Assembly (NCBI RefSeq): GCF_944324615.1
Contig: NZ_CALUWY010000001.1
Coordinates: 62,001 to 126,000 of the forward strand
From: an uncultured Mailhella sp.
Lineage (GTDB): Bacteria; Desulfobacterota; Desulfovibrionia; Desulfovibrionales; Desulfovibrionaceae
Length of the DNA: 64,000 bases
Reading direction: 5' to 3'
Part shown: in pieces, positions 34,484-45,698 of the stretch
How the letters are laid out: every line of letters begins with the position of its first letter
Numbering within the stretch: the first letter of the stretch is position 1
Made by a program: the position numbers and the translations under genes
The notes under the pieces: generated by a model
What the model was told of the DNA's origin: nothing
Databases searched by the model: none
Seen by the model: only the letters and a program-made list of their open reading frames with translations

Positions 34484-34529
34484 CCCCTGTCGCAGCCTCC
34501 GAGCGTACCGTGAACTTCAAGGAGAGACC

Positions 34530-35705
34530 ATGATCCCCTCTAAAGGCAGATACCTTTTCACCTCCGAATCCGTCACCGAAGGCCATCCCGACAAGGTGGC
34601 CGACCAGATTTCCGATGCCGTGCTCGACGCCCTGCTGGCCCAGGACCCCGACTCCCATGTGGCCTGCGAAACGCTGGTGACCACCGGCATGGCCATTGTG
34701 GCCGGCGAAATCACCACCAAGGGCTATGCCGACCTGCCCTCCATCGTGCGCCGCACCATCCGTGAAATCGGCTACATCGGCTCCGACATGGGCTTCGACG
34801 CGCAGACCTGCGCCGTGATCTCCTCCATCGACAAGCAGTCTCCCGACATCGCCCAGGGCGTGATCCGCGAAAATCCCGAGGATCAGGGCGCAGGCGACCA
34901 GGGCATGATGTTCGGCTTTGCCTCAAACGAAACCGACACCCTCATGCCCGCCCCCATCTACTGGGCGCATCAGCTTTCCCTTCAGCTTTCCCGCGTGCGC
35001 AAGAACGGCATCGTGGACTTCTTCCGTCCCGACGGCAAGACGCAGGTTTCCTTCGAGTACGTCGACGGCAAGCCCGTGCGCATCAACAACGTGGTGGTCT
35101 CCACCCAGCATTCCCCCAAGGTCAGCCATGACGACATCGTGGAGGCCGTGAAGAAGGAAGTCATCCGTCCCATTCTGGAACCCACCGGCTACTTCGACGA
35201 AAAGAACTGCGAAATCTTCATCAACACCACGGGCCGTTTCGTCATCGGCGGCCCCATGGGCGACTGCGGCCTCACCGGCCGCAAGATCATTCAGGACACC
35301 TACGGCGGCATGGGCAACCACGGCGGCGGCGCCTTCTCCGGCAAGGACCCCTCCAAGGTGGACCGTTCCGGCGCGTACATGGCCCGCTATGTGGCCAAGA
35401 ACATCGTGGCCGCCGGCCTTGCCGACCGCTGCGAAGTGCAGATTGCCTACTGCATCGGCGTGGCCGAACCTGTTTCCGTGCTGGTGCACACCTTCGAAAC
35501 CGGCAAGCTGCCCGATGAACAGCTGACGAACATCGTGCGCGAAGTGTTCGACCTGCGCCCCTACTTCATCTGCAAGCGCCTCGACCTCAAGCGCCCCATC
35601 TACAGCAAGACTTCCTGCTACGGCCACTTCGGCCGCGAACTTCCCGAATTTGCCTGGGAAAAGCGCGACGCCGTGGCCGACCTGCTCACCGCCGCGAAGA
35701 TCTGA
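34530..35705 (+). CDS. metK: S-adenosylmethionine synthetase
   Basis: A 391-residue enzyme that makes SAM from methionine and ATP. All family blocks are present: [14 protein letters not shown] near the start, [12 protein letters not shown] around residues 117-128, and [22 protein letters not shown] around 258-279 with the P-loop-like glycine stretch. AAGGAGAG precedes the ATG. Codon use is strongly biased, as in a highly expressed gene. It is a single-gene unit bounded by a terminator. Confidence 0.98.
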   Translation: MIPSKGRYLFTSESVTEGHPDKVADQISDAVLDALLAQDPDSHVACETLVTTGMAIVAGEITTKGYADLPSIVRRTIREIGYIGSDMGFDAQTCAVISSIDKQSPDIAQGVIRENPEDQGAGDQGMMFGFASNETDTLMPAPIYWAHQLSLQLSRVRKNGIVDFFRPDGKTQVSFEYVDGKPVRINNVVVSTQHSPKVSHDDIVEAVKKEVIRPILEPTGYFDEKNCEIFINTTGRFVIGGPMGDCGLTGRKIIQDTYGGMGNHGGGAFSGKDPSKVDRSGAYMARYVAKNIVAAGLADRCEVQIAYCIGVAEPVSVLVHTFETGKLPDEQLTNIVREVFDLRPYFICKRLDLKRPIYSKTSCYGHFGRELPEFAWEKRDAVADLLTAAKI

Positions 35706-35728
35706 CGCTTCGCACATGAGATGAAAAA

Positions 35729-35758
35729 AGGGGAAGGCGCAACGCCTTCCCTTTTTTT
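35729..35758. terminator. Bidirectional terminator between metK and the rhodanese gene
   Basis: A 9-bp stem GGGAAGGCG/CGCCTTCCC (35731-35739 with 35743-35751) has seven T residues after it on the plus strand and a T-run on the minus strand. It serves both convergent genes. Confidence 0.92.
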
Positions 35759-35797
35759 GCGCTTCGGAGCATCCCGCCGGCGGGATCTCCCAAAAAC

Positions 35798-36316
35798 TCA
35801 GCGCTTATTCCACGGCATGCGTGCCAGAAGCAGGCCGAGGCCGCAGAAGCCGGTGACTCCGGCAAACACCAGCCCCGCGCCCACAAAGGCGGAAAGCCAG
35901 AGCATGGGCGTCCAGACAAGGCCGCCCAGAAGACCGAGCAGCACCAGAGAGCCCGCGCCTATCTGTATCTGGCGGAAAAGCGGGAACTGTGCGCGGCCCG
36001 CCTCGGTAGGCAGGCCTTCCTTCTTCCAGCCGGAAAGGCCGCCTTCCATCTGCCAGGCCTGCGTATCCCCGGCAAGACGGGAGAGCAGATCGGCGTTCTT
36101 TTCCGTGCGGTTGCCGGAACGGCAGAAGAAGACAACAGGTTTTTCCGGCGCGTCGGCATCCTTGAGCGGATACACTTCCGCAATGGACAGCGGCACGAGG
36201 CGCGCCCCGGGAATAAAGGTTTCGGCGTATTCCGAAGTTTCTCTGACATCGACAAGACGGGCTTCCCCGTTCTGCAGCATATCGAAGGCCTTGCGCGGAG
36301 AAATGACGGGCAGCAT
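35798..36316 (-). CDS. Membrane-anchored rhodanese (YgaP-like)
   Basis: A 172-residue protein: an N-terminal rhodanese domain (about residues 5-105) with active-site cysteine in VVFFCRSGNRT, then a DUF2892-type tail with two membrane helices (about 118-162, around LLGLLGGLVWTP and GVTGFCGLGLLLA). Such proteins carry sulfane sulfur at the inner membrane. ATG 36316 has AGGAGG 7 nt upstream; the longer open frame upstream is not supported. It is a single gene with no obvious partner. Confidence 0.88.
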   Translation of the reverse strand: MLPVISPRKAFDMLQNGEARLVDVRETSEYAETFIPGARLVPLSIAEVYPLKDADAPEKPVVFFCRSGNRTEKNADLLSRLAGDTQAWQMEGGLSGWKKEGLPTEAGRAQFPLFRQIQIGAGSLVLLGLLGGLVWTPMLWLSAFVGAGLVFAGVTGFCGLGLLLARMPWNKR

Positions 36317-36692
36317 GGCATATCCTCCTGTTTTGCCCCGACTCTGGCAGGAAAACACAAAACGCGCAAGGGAGCAGCCCGTATTTTCCTTCTGCGTGCG
36401 CCCCCCTTTTGCTGAGAAAGGCTTCTCCCTGTGCGAAAAAAAGCCCGCCATACACGCAAAAGACTCCGGAACCTTTCGGCCGCATTCCGCCCGCCGGAAC
36501 AGCGGGCGGGCAGAGCAGACCACTTCGCATGTTCCGCCCTCAGCCGCCTTCCTTTGCGAAAAAAGTGCTGTTTCCTTACAAAACGCCCTCTTCCAGAGGG
36601 GAAGACATGCCTTTTCTGTGCCATCATTGTACAACGCCACACAGATATTATGCAGCCATTCCGAAGTGTTGCGGAAATGCTGCAGAGGCGGA
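36317..36692. other. Intergenic region upstream of the glycine riboswitch
   Basis: No gene, repeat or known site was found here other than the promoter that begins at 36693. The open frames are shadow-like, without ribosome sites. Confidence 0.45.
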
Positions 36693-36722
36693 TTGACAAT
36701 TCCGGCAAAAGCGTACTAGATT
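36693..36722 (+). promoter_or_regulatory. Sigma-70 promoter of the riboswitch-symporter unit
   Basis: TTGACA (36693-36698) and TAGATT (36717-36722) are separated by 18 nt. Transcription would start near 36729, leaving a leader of about 280 nt that contains the riboswitch. Confidence 0.6.
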
Positions 36723-36795
36723 CCATCCCGCTTCCTTACGGAAGCATTCCCGCAGAAACTGTTTGAAGGCCGCAAGGCCGACTAGCAGCGGAGGG

Positions 36796-36869
36796 AGCTC
36801 TGGAGAATCCCGTTTGGGTGCCGAAGGTGCAAGGCGAAAGCCGAAACTCTCAGGCCAAAGGACAGAGCT
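36796..36869 (+). promoter_or_regulatory. Glycine riboswitch aptamer (single)
   Basis: Closing stem P1 is AGCTCTG/CAGAGCT (36796-36802 with 36863-36869). Between its arms lie the conserved GGAGAA, GTGCCGAAGGTGCAA and AACTCTCAGGCCAAAGGACAG segments of the glycine aptamer. Only one full aptamer is present. A hairpin CTTAGG/CCTAAG (36868-36873 with 36907-36912) follows where a second aptamer would be. It controls the amino-acid symporter downstream. Confidence 0.93.
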
Positions 36870-36923
36870 TAGGATCTTGCCGTCGGGCGCAACCTGCAGC
36901 CGTATCCCTAAGCGTTTTCTCTG

Positions 36924-36954
36924 GAGCAAATCATGTGGATTTGCTCTTTTTTTT
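36924..36954 (+). terminator. Riboswitch expression-platform terminator
   Basis: A 9-bp stem GAGCAAATC/GATTTGCTC around a 5-nt loop is followed by eight T residues, between the aptamer and the symporter start. Glycine binding would be expected to alter its formation, switching read-through. Confidence 0.88.
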
Positions 36955-37010
36955 ACCCTGAAACGGGGCGGCGAAAACGTGAAGGAACTGCCGCCCGAAG
37001 GACATGTGCC

Positions 37011-38354
37011 ATGGAATTCATCGCTCAGGTAGTGGATGCGGTCAACAGCGTGCTCTGGGGCTGGCTCCTTCTCTTTCTGCTCTGCGGCACGGGCATTTTT
37101 TATACCATCCGCCTGCGTTTCATCCAGCTTCGTAAATTTCCCCTCGCCTTCCGCCGTCTGTTCAGCAATATTTCCCTGAACGGCGAAAGCGCCGACCATA
37201 CCGGCATGAGCTCCTTCCAGGCGCTGGCCACCGCCGTGGCCGCGCAGGTGGGCACGGGCAACATTGCGGGCGCGGCCACGGCCATCGCCGCAGGCGGCCC
37301 GGGCGCCATTTTCTGGATGTGGCTCAGCGCCTTCTTCGGCATGGCCACCAACTATGCCGAAGCCGTGCTGGCCCAGAAGTACAAGAGCACCAACGAGCGC
37401 GGCGAAACCGTCGGCGGACCGGCCTACTATATCCGCGCAGCCTTCACCGGATCCTTCGGCCGGGCCCTTGCCGCCTTCTTCTCCGTGGCCATCATCCTCG
37501 CCCTCGGCTTCATGGGCAACATGGTGCAGTCCAACTCCATAGGCGCGGCCTTCGGCACCGCCTTCGGAGTTTCCCCCGTGCTCGTGGGCATCATTGTGGC
37601 GCTCATTTCCGCCGCCATCTTCCTCGGCGGCGCAAAGCGCATTGCCTGGGTCATGGAAAAGCTCGTGCCTCTCATGGCGCTTCTGTACGTCGGCGGCTGC
37701 CTCATCATCATCTTCGCCAACATTTCCGCCCTGCCCGGCGCCTTCAAGACCATTTTCGTCATGGCCTTCGATCCTCAGTCCGCCGGCGGCGGCGCACTCG
37801 GCATCACCGTGCGCGAAGCCATGCGCTACGGCGTGGCCCGCGGCCTCTTCTCCAACGAAGCCGGTATGGGTTCCACGCCCCATGCCCATGCTCTTGCCAA
37901 GGTGGCCCACCCCGACGATCAGGGCATGATGGCCATGATGGGCGTGTTCATCGACACCTTCGTGGTGCTCACCTGCACGGCGCTTGTCATCGTCATCACC
38001 GGCGTGTGGAACTCCGGCAGCACCGGCACGGAACTGGCCCAGATAGCCTTTGACACCGTATTCGGTTCCCTCGGCAATATCTACATCGCCATCTGCCTGT
38101 TCTTCTTCGCCTTTTCCACCATCATCGGCTGGTATTTCTTCGGCGAGGCCAACGTGAAGGCCCTCTTCGGCGCAAAGTATGTGAAGATCTATTCCGCCAT
38201 TGTGGTGCTCTTCATCGTGCTCGGTTCCGGCCTCAAGGTGAACCTCGTGTGGAACATGTCCGACATGTTCAACGGGCTCATGGTCCTGCCCAACCTCGTC
38301 GGCCTGCTGGCTCTCTCCGGTGTGGTGGTGGCCATAGCCAGGAGCAGAAAGTAG
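37011..38354 (+). CDS. agcS: Sodium:alanine/glycine symporter (AgcS family)
   Basis: A 447-residue membrane protein of the alanine/glycine:cation symporter family, about 10-11 helices. Signatures are SSFQALATAVAAQVGTGNIAG near residue 64, GGPGAIFWMW around 96-105 and FSNEAGMGSTPHAHA near 281-295. The glycine riboswitch upstream marks glycine as substrate or as the regulating ligand. ATG 37011 has AAGGA 8 nt upstream. If the riboswitch is an ON switch, surplus glycine turns the gene on, as seen for glycine-utilising systems. Confidence 0.95.
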   Translation: MEFIAQVVDAVNSVLWGWLLLFLLCGTGIFYTIRLRFIQLRKFPLAFRRLFSNISLNGESADHTGMSSFQALATAVAAQVGTGNIAGAATAIAAGGPGAIFWMWLSAFFGMATNYAEAVLAQKYKSTNERGETVGGPAYYIRAAFTGSFGRALAAFFSVAIILALGFMGNMVQSNSIGAAFGTAFGVSPVLVGIIVALISAAIFLGGAKRIAWVMEKLVPLMALLYVGGCLIIIFANISALPGAFKTIFVMAFDPQSAGGGALGITVREAMRYGVARGLFSNEAGMGSTPHAHALAKVAHPDDQGMMAMMGVFIDTFVVLTCTALVIVITGVWNSGSTGTELAQIAFDTVFGSLGNIYIAICLFFFAFSTIIGWYFFGEANVKALFGAKYVKIYSAIVVLFIVLGSGLKVNLVWNMSDMFNGLMVLPNLVGLLALSGVVVAIARSRK

Positions 38355-38382
38355 GCGCTCCTGCCCCGTCCCGTCCATTCAT

Positions 38383-38419
38383 AAAGGGCCGCCGCTCCGC
38401 CAGGAAGCGGCGGCCCTTT
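38383..38419 (+). terminator. Terminator of the symporter gene
   Basis: A perfect 11-bp GC stem (38386-38396 with 38406-38416) extended by AAA/TTT, 30 nt after the stop codon. Confidence 0.85.
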
Positions 38420-38590
38420 CCTGTCTCTGCCCGCCTTCCGGCCGGGCATATCGGAAAGGAAGGCGGGCCTGTCTTCTCTGCTTCTCGGTTTCTCCGCAAA
38501 GGCGCAGGGGCATTCACGCCCTTTTACGGGAAATTCTCCTGCATGTTCCCGGTGCGTAAGCAGGGGGCGGGGAAAGCATGTCGCGCCATA

Positions 38591-38629
38591 CAAAAACGCG
38601 GCCTTCGCCGCAGAGGACGAAGGCCGCGT
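38591..38629 (-). terminator. Terminator of valS
   Basis: A perfect 12-bp stem (38596-38607 with 38618-38629) is followed on the minus strand by five T residues, 22 nt after the valS stop. Confidence 0.88.
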
Positions 38630-38650
38630 GACTTTTAGCCGGAATACGGA

Positions 38651-41302
<2,652 letters not shown>

Positions 41303-41482
41303 TGAAAGGCTCCAGTGTTTGACAATTCGCCGCTCGATAAGAAATGCGTGTTCGTGCGGAAAGGGCCGCCTCGCTCCGCCTGCTGCGGAGTCCTCTGCGG
41401 CCGGGCATGCCGTCATGCCCCTTCCGCCTCCTTCCCTTGCCGAACGGGCGGCTTATGCGTATGCATAGACACGGAGGGAAAC

Positions 41483-42700
41483 ATGATCGCCATACTCTGG
41501 GACGCTTCCCACATCTGGGGATATCTGCTGCTGCACGCCGTTCGTTCGACGGGCATTCCCTTCCGTGTACTCAAAGGGTTAGACATAGCCCAGACCGGAC
41601 TGTCTGGCAAGATGCTCATGGTGCCCGGAGGTTCTGCGCGGCGCAAGGCCGAAGCCCTCGGCTCAGCGGGTGCGGAAGAGGTCCGGCGCTTCGTGCGAAA
41701 CGGCGGGCGCTATGTCGGTTTCTGCGGCGGCGCGGGCCTGGCTCTTGCGGGCAACCTGGGGCTCTGCCCCTGGAACCGCGACGGCATGACCGACCGCCTG
41801 CAGCATCTCGTTTCCGGGCATTTTTCCTGCTCCCTTTCCTCGGAAAGCGCACTCATCCCGCCGGAACTTGCCGGAAAAACAGCGCTTCTGCCCGTATGGT
41901 GGCCGGGCCGCTTCAACGAACCGGAAAAAAACGATGCCGTGGAAGTGCTTGCGCGCTACCGCGCCCCCGGCCCCGACCTCTATGTGGCCGACATGCCCTA
42001 CGCCTCCATGCCCGCCGACATTCTCGCGGAATGGAACGCCATGTACGGCGTCACGCTGCGGCCTTCGCTGCTGGACGGGCGCCCCTGCGCCGTGGCCGGA
42101 ACCTTCGGCCGGGGAAGCTGGCTTCTGAGCTACAGCCACCTGGAAACGCCGGCCGATTTCCCCGGTTCGGAACAGGCCGGTTCATGGTTCCTGCACATTC
42201 TCCGCACCTGGTGCGGATCTTCCCTTGCCATGAATGCCCTGCCTGCGCTGAATTTCGATGCCCTGCCCGTGCTGTGGGAAGATAATACCCTGCTTTGCGC
42301 AAACACCGCCCTGAAGGGCCTCATTGCCCTGGCCAGGGAGCTGGGACTGCTCTTTCCGCGCAACAGCTGGCTTCTCGGCTGGCGCTCCGGCGTGCCCGGG
42401 GCGCAGTTCAACAGCCTGAACGCCGCCCTTTCCACCACCCTCAGCCTTCCGCCTGACGCGCGCCGTCTCCGGCTGTGGAAGGAAAGGCGCCATGACTTTG
42501 AACAGGCCTTTTCCCTCTTTTCGCAGGGAGCAAGGAGCTGGCTTCTGGCGCGCCGCCTGGCCGACACACTGGCCGATTCCGCGCCGGGCATGCTCCCGCG
42601 CGAGCTTCTGGTGGATCAGCGGCGGGCGCTGTTCGGCTCGCCCATGTTCGGCGGAGGACTTTGCGAACAGCTTCTGGACATGCTGGAAGAGCTGGTGTGA
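41483..42700 (+). CDS. BPL_N (glutamine-amidotransferase-like) domain protein
   Basis: A 405-residue protein whose N-terminal 200-250 residues match the BPL_N domain, a class I glutamine-amidotransferase-like fold first seen on eukaryotic biotin-protein ligases. Key parts are AILWDASHIWGYLLL, the MLMVPGGSARRK loop and GGRYVGFCGGAGLAL with a nucleophile-position cysteine (C81). No biotin-ligase catalytic domain follows. The C-terminal 150 residues are helical and unassigned. ATG 41483 has GGAGG 5 nt upstream. It is divergent from valS; the function is unknown. Confidence 0.7.
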   Translation: MIAILWDASHIWGYLLLHAVRSTGIPFRVLKGLDIAQTGLSGKMLMVPGGSARRKAEALGSAGAEEVRRFVRNGGRYVGFCGGAGLALAGNLGLCPWNRDGMTDRLQHLVSGHFSCSLSSESALIPPELAGKTALLPVWWPGRFNEPEKNDAVEVLARYRAPGPDLYVADMPYASMPADILAEWNAMYGVTLRPSLLDGRPCAVAGTFGRGSWLLSYSHLETPADFPGSEQAGSWFLHILRTWCGSSLAMNALPALNFDALPVLWEDNTLLCANTALKGLIALARELGLLFPRNSWLLGWRSGVPGAQFNSLNAALSTTLSLPPDARRLRLWKERRHDFEQAFSLFSQGARSWLLARRLADTLADSAPGMLPRELLVDQRRALFGSPMFGGGLCEQLLDMLEELV

Positions 42701-42824
42701 ACCGGAACCCTTCCGGGCCGTCCGCAGAAAAACGCGCACGGCATGATGCAGCCATGCCTTCCCGGCAGGCCTGATGCCGCCTGATATTCCGGCAGAGGGC
42801 CGGAGCCTTGAAAGGGCATCCGGC

Positions 42825-42852
42825 AAAAAAAAACGGCACGTCCGGCGTGCCG
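42825..42852 (-). terminator. Terminator of the XRE-type regulator gene
   Basis: A 7-bp CGGCACG/CGTGCCG stem is followed on the minus strand by nine T residues (A-run 42825-42833). Confidence 0.85.
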
Positions 42853-42921
42853 CATGGCCCCTCGCGCCGAAGCTGCGGCACGAAACGGGGGAAAAGCCGT
42901 GCGCGGCAGAGCCGCGGCATG

Positions 42922-43494
42922 TCAACCCTTTCCTTTCCTCAGCGTCACGCCGAGAAGCGCCGCTCCTGCGGCCATGGCCGCAAGCGCCGCCCAGAAAAGT
43001 GCCTCCACATCCCGCGCAAGCACATAGCCCCAGAGACCGGTGTGTACGCCGCCCCTGCCGTCCACAAGCTGCACGGGAAAAAGTTCGGAATAAATCCACA
43101 TGGTCAGAAGACCGCCCGCGCCCACAAGAAAAACAAGCACTCCGGCGGCCAGAGCGATATGACGGGCGGCCGTGCTCATGGAAGAGGAAGGCAGGGCTTC
43201 CTTTTCGCTTCGTTCCTCTGCGGGTGTCTCCGCAGGCGGCACGTCCCCCTGTTCCCCGCAGGGAACGGACACGTCGGGCGCGTCGACCTGATCCCGCAGC
43301 AGAAAATCAAGGCTCACGCCCAGGGTATCGGCCAGCTCCACCAGGCGGTCGAGATCGGGAGCGGAAAGGCCGGTTTCCCATTTCGTGACGGACTGCCGGG
43401 AAACTCCCATGCGCTGGGCGAGTTCTTCCTGCGACATCCCCAGGGCCTTGCGCCTGGCCTGTATTTTTCCGTATAGCTGGAGATCTTTCCTCAT
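42922..43494 (-). CDS. Membrane-anchored XRE-family regulator
   Basis: A 190-residue protein. An XRE-type helix-turn-helix covers residues 8-62 (SQEELAQRMGVSRQSVTKWE), then comes an acidic linker and two membrane helices (about 108-132 and 162-183). Such regulators resemble those found widely beside small membrane operons. The ribosome site before ATG 43494 is weak (CGGAA). The target is unknown. Confidence 0.85.
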   Translation of the reverse strand: MRKDLQLYGKIQARRKALGMSQEELAQRMGVSRQSVTKWETGLSAPDLDRLVELADTLGVSLDFLLRDQVDAPDVSVPCGEQGDVPPAETPAEERSEKEALPSSSMSTAARHIALAAGVLVFLVGAGGLLTMWIYSELFPVQLVDGRGGVHTGLWGYVLARDVEALFWAALAAMAAGAALLGVTLRKGKG

Positions 43495-43562
43495 GAGATT
43501 CCGTGGGCTGACCGCATTTCCGGGTGAAGGCGGCAGAAAGCCGCCCGGGCATTTCAGGCACG

Positions 43563-43605
43563 GGCGGCCGCGCGCCGGGGGACCGGCACGGCGCGCCGGG
43601 CCGCC
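43563..43605. other. Very GC-rich hairpin after the small periplasmic gene
   Basis: Two stacked stems, GGCGGCC/GGCCGCC (43563-43569 with 43599-43605) and GCGCGCCG/CGGCGCGC (43570-43577 with 43589-43596), lie 20 nt beyond the stop at 43626. It has no T-run and probably blocks 3' decay or slows polymerase. Confidence 0.5.
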
Positions 43606-43625
43606 ATCATCATGACTTGTGCACG

Positions 43626-43892
43626 CTATTTGAAGCGTTCCATGGCCTTGTCATAAAAAACGCACAGGGCGTCGATATCCTGCTTCTGCTGAAGCTGAAG
43701 AAGTTCGGGCTGCAGCTCCTGCATGACCTTCGCATAATTCTCAGGATTCTTCTGTGATTCTTCCTGAATGACCTGGGAGAAGGCAAGGGCCTTCTGCTGG
43801 GCTTCTTCCGGGCTGCATCCGGCCTCGGCCAGGGAAGAAAAACCGAGGACAAGGGCCAGGGCCGCGCACGAAGCCAACATTTTCCTGTTCAT
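43626..43892 (-). CDS. Small secreted protein, 88 aa
   Basis: A signal peptide (cleavage near AEA-GC, about residue 22) is followed by a 65-residue helical, Glu/Gln-rich mature part with two cysteines that could form a disulfide. A lipoprotein is unlikely, since the residues before the first cysteine do not form a lipobox. ATG 43892 has AGGAG 6 nt upstream; the longer frame lacks support. I do not recognise a family. Confidence 0.7.
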   Translation of the reverse strand: MNRKMLASCAALALVLGFSSLAEAGCSPEEAQQKALAFSQVIQEESQKNPENYAKVMQELQPELLQLQQKQDIDALCVFYDKAMERFK

Positions 43893-44166
43893 AAGGAACT
43901 CCTGTGGTTTTATGGCACACTGCCAGGTTTGAGCGGCAGGCCGACCTGTCCGGCCCGTCATCTGACAGGCCGCCATGGAAGGAAAACACCCTTCCCATGA
44001 AGTCGCGGGAAAAGCCCCGTGGCGCCGGGCCGCCGAATGACGGCCAGAAATTAACGCCATCGGGAAGCATTCTCCACCAACCGGAAGTTTCCTTTCCGGC
44101 AACCATCAGGTGCATCTTCATGATTTCAGATAATTAGCATAAGATATTTTCCCCTGCCACCCCCTT

Positions 44167-44204
44167 TTGGCAACCTCTGGTTGCGGGAAACGGCAGGTTG
44201 CCAA
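44167..44204. repeat. 10-bp inverted repeat TTGGCAACCT/AGGTTGCCAA
   Basis: Perfect arms (44167-44176 and 44195-44204) are separated by 18 nt that contain a third GGTTGC word. It could be a protein-binding site or an RNA hairpin. It lies about 275 bp upstream of the small secreted protein gene. Confidence 0.45.
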
Positions 44205-44354
44205 TCCGTTTTCATGGCGGCGCATACCTAAAAGGCGGAGCCTTTGCCCCGCCTTTCCGTGGTTCCGGCGCCTTTCATGCCGCCCTGCTCCGTGCGTATC
44301 CCGGGGGCGGGCAGGCCCCGGACCTGCGCCCCGGCCCTTTGCCTGCACGCGGAC

Positions 44355-44391
44355 AAAAAAAAGCGCAGACGCCGTCTGCCGGCGTCTGCGC
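44355..44391 (-). terminator. Terminator of the VIT1-type transporter gene
   Basis: A perfect 12-bp stem (44363-44374 with 44380-44391) is followed on the minus strand by eight T residues. Confidence 0.9.
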
Positions 44392-44490
44392 CCTTATTTC
44401 CGCGTTTTCCCGGCGGGGCATCAGCCTGCCGGAAAAACGCGCCCTGTGCCCGCGCCGCCCCCGTCACGGAAAGACGGCGCGGGCGGAAGA

Positions 44491-45354
44491 TTACATCTCT
44501 ATGCCCATCCAGGTCTTGGCCGCCCAGCCGATGAAGAAGGAAACGGCCGCCACGCCGAAGCTGATGGTGAGCATTTCCACGAACTGCGGGCGGAAGCTCT
44601 CACGCCGCACCACGGAAACGAAGAAGGTGAACAGGCAGATGATGCAGGCCGCGTTGAACAGACAGCAGACCAGCGCCGCATAGGGCGAGGAAAAGATCAC
44701 ATAGGGCAGAAGCAGCAGCGCCACCGTGATCATATAGGCAATGCCCGTATATACGGAGGCCTTGAAGGGATGCTTTTCCCCGGGCTCCGCCTTTTTGGCA
44801 AGGTATTCCGAAGCCGCCATGGACAAGGTGGCCGATACGCCGGTGATGAAGCCCGCAAGCCCCACCGTGTCGTTGCTGCCGAGGGCCAGCGTGAAGCCCG
44901 CCAGGGCCCCGGTAAGCTCCACCAGAGCGTCGTTGAGGCCCAGCACCATGCTGCCTATGTACTTCAGCCTTTCCTCATCCACCATTTCGGCAAGACGCCG
45001 CTCGTGGCGCTCTTCCTCCTCCATGATGCCCTGCGCCTCCGGCACGTCCTCAATAAGCCCGGCATAGCGCTTTCCTGCGTGATCCTCCCCGGATTCCAGC
45101 AGATTGATGACAAAGGTGAGGCCGAAAATCCAGCTCATCACGCAGTAGAACAGCACCTTCAGGCGCTTTGCCTCCGCCTTCTTTCCGGTGTAGCGGCCCC
45201 ATACCTCGCAATGCCGCTCCTCATCGGCGGCCATGCGGCGCAGAACCTCGCCGTTTTCACCGCCTGCGCGTCCCGCAAGAATAGTGTAGATTTCACTGTC
45301 CGTCTTTTCATTGGCCTGCATCTCTTCCAGCAGGCGCAGCGTGCTCTCTCTCAT
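44491..45354 (-). CDS. Ferritin-like/VIT1-CCC1 fusion metal transporter
   Basis: A 287-residue protein. The N-terminal 65 residues are ferritin/rubrerythrin-like with metal-ligand motifs (EKTDSEIY and DEERH), and a second acidic EEEERHERR helix lies near residues 112-120. The C-terminal half is a VIT1/CCC1 domain with GSMVLGLNDALVELTGALAGF and four to five membrane helices. Relatives move iron or manganese out of the cytoplasm. ATG 45354 has GGGGGAG upstream. The length is usual for the rubrerythrin-VIT1 type. No metal-responsive operator was recognised. Confidence 0.85.
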   Translation of the reverse strand: MRESTLRLLEEMQANEKTDSEIYTILAGRAGGENGEVLRRMAADEERHCEVWGRYTGKKAEAKRLKVLFYCVMSWIFGLTFVINLLESGEDHAGKRYAGLIEDVPEAQGIMEEEERHERRLAEMVDEERLKYIGSMVLGLNDALVELTGALAGFTLALGSNDTVGLAGFITGVSATLSMAASEYLAKKAEPGEKHPFKASVYTGIAYMITVALLLLPYVIFSSPYAALVCCLFNAACIICLFTFFVSVVRRESFRPQFVEMLTISFGVAAVSFFIGWAAKTWMGIEM

Positions 45355-45698
45355 ATCATCTCCCCCGGCGCCTGTTGCGCCTTTTTCAGGGGGATACGCC
45401 AAGCTCTCCCGGCTGGCAACCGTGAAACGGAAGGCCCCTCTGCCGGTATCTCCCCCCAAAACCCTGTGCGGCGGCCTTCTGCCGCTTTCCCCGGCCATGC
45501 CGGATACGACAAAAAGAAGGGGGAGCAGCTGCTCCCCCTTCTTCTCTTATGGCATTTCGTACGGCGCGTCCCGGAACCTTTCCGGCTCATGCGGACGCGC
45601 CGTCCGTCTCTTCTCCGGCCGGGGCTGCGGATTCAGGCGTCGGAAGGCTCCCGTTTCCGCCCGCCGGCGTTCCACCGCGCCGGGCCGGAGCTCTCCCG
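45355..45698. other. Intergenic region upstream of the VIT1-type gene
   Basis: The only clear element is the palindromic terminator at 45511-45543. The rest shows no recognised riboswitch, operator or gene. Confidence 0.45.
45511..45543. terminator. Terminator after enoate-reductase-type gene 2
   Basis: A perfect 15-bp palindrome (45514-45528 with 45529-45543) is followed by T-rich sequence on both strands, stronger on the minus strand. Confidence 0.8.

Larger units (their letters stand above)
43893..44490. other. Intergenic region with inverted repeat and terminators
   Basis: It contains a 10-bp inverted repeat at 44167-44204, a strong minus-strand terminator at 44355-44391 and a further hairpin at 44448-44484, just after the VIT1-type gene. 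No gene was found. Confidence 0.5.

Noticed and set aside
34405..34529. Known SAM riboswitch before metK
   Set aside because: I could not identify the conserved cores of SAM-I, SAM-II, SAM-IV or SAH classes; only a stem-loop is visible.
36870..36912. Second glycine aptamer downstream of the first
   Set aside because: The conserved core segments are missing; only a small hairpin is present, so the riboswitch is called as a singlet.
44168..44185. Possible sigma-54 promoter within the GGCAACC inverted repeat
   Set aside because: GG and GC dinucleotides are two bases too far apart for a -24/-12 promoter; the site is better described as an inverted repeat.
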